Below are positions 5,415 through 7,257 of a stretch of 7,257 nt of DNA, piece after piece. The number at the start of each line of letters is the position of its first letter. The stretch's first letter is position 1. The translations under genes and the position numbers were made by a program. A model generated the notes under the pieces. The model was not told the origin of the DNA, searched no databases, and saw nothing but the letters and a program-made list of their open reading frames with translations. The stretch spans positions 1 through 7,257 of the forward strand of contig JAEZCZ010000136.1 in NCBI GenBank assembly GCA_023433305.1, in the 5' to 3' direction. Source of the DNA: Pseudomonadota bacterium. Its GTDB lineage: Bacteria; Pseudomonadota; Alphaproteobacteria; Sphingomonadales; Sphingomonadaceae.

Positions 5415-7257
<1,843 letters not shown>

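Overview
The window comes from a GC-rich alphaproteobacterium, most likely Sphingomonadales (Sphingomonas/Erythrobacter-like). This rests on the codon use, the wording of the RpoB, L10 and L7/L12 proteins, a CIRCE-controlled groESL operon and an EcfG-type promoter. The family-level placement is inference. Most of the window is housekeeping sequence; I see no prophage, insertion sequence, CRISPR array, tRNA or rRNA.

Left part (1-2212): the 5' part of groL and the whole of groS lie on the minus strand, behind a promoter with a CIRCE operator at its start site. Directly upstream on the same strand is a NorM-like MATE efflux transporter. Its upstream end faces a plus-strand gene for a lipid-anchored class I cytochrome c (2266-2808).

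Middle part (2809-4136): an intrinsic terminator closes a minus-strand rplJ-rplL operon, which encodes the L10 and L7/L12 proteins of the ribosomal stalk. The operon has its own candidate promoter and a leader of about 230 nt rich in hairpins.

Between the ribosomal genes and rpoB (4137-5414): a 23-residue single-helix membrane miniprotein with a good ribosome binding site sits behind a near-consensus general-stress (EcfG) promoter on the plus strand. It converges, with three bases between stop codons, on a two-gene minus-strand operon made of a DUF2975 membrane protein and a short YozG-like HTH regulator. That operon's promoter is overlaid by two adjacent inverted repeats of TATCGA. Divergently, a strong sigma70 promoter drives rpoB through a 5' UTR of about 225 nt.

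Right part (5415-7257): the first 614 codons of rpoB, cut by the window edge.

The main architectural point is that the widespread rplJL-rpoBC transcription unit is split here. The ribosomal-protein genes and rpoB lie on opposite strands, each with its own promoter, and small regulatory or membrane genes occupy the gap. The best candidates for something undescribed are the stress-promoter miniprotein and the TATCGA operator of the HTH/DUF2975 pair. No larger exotic system is visible.
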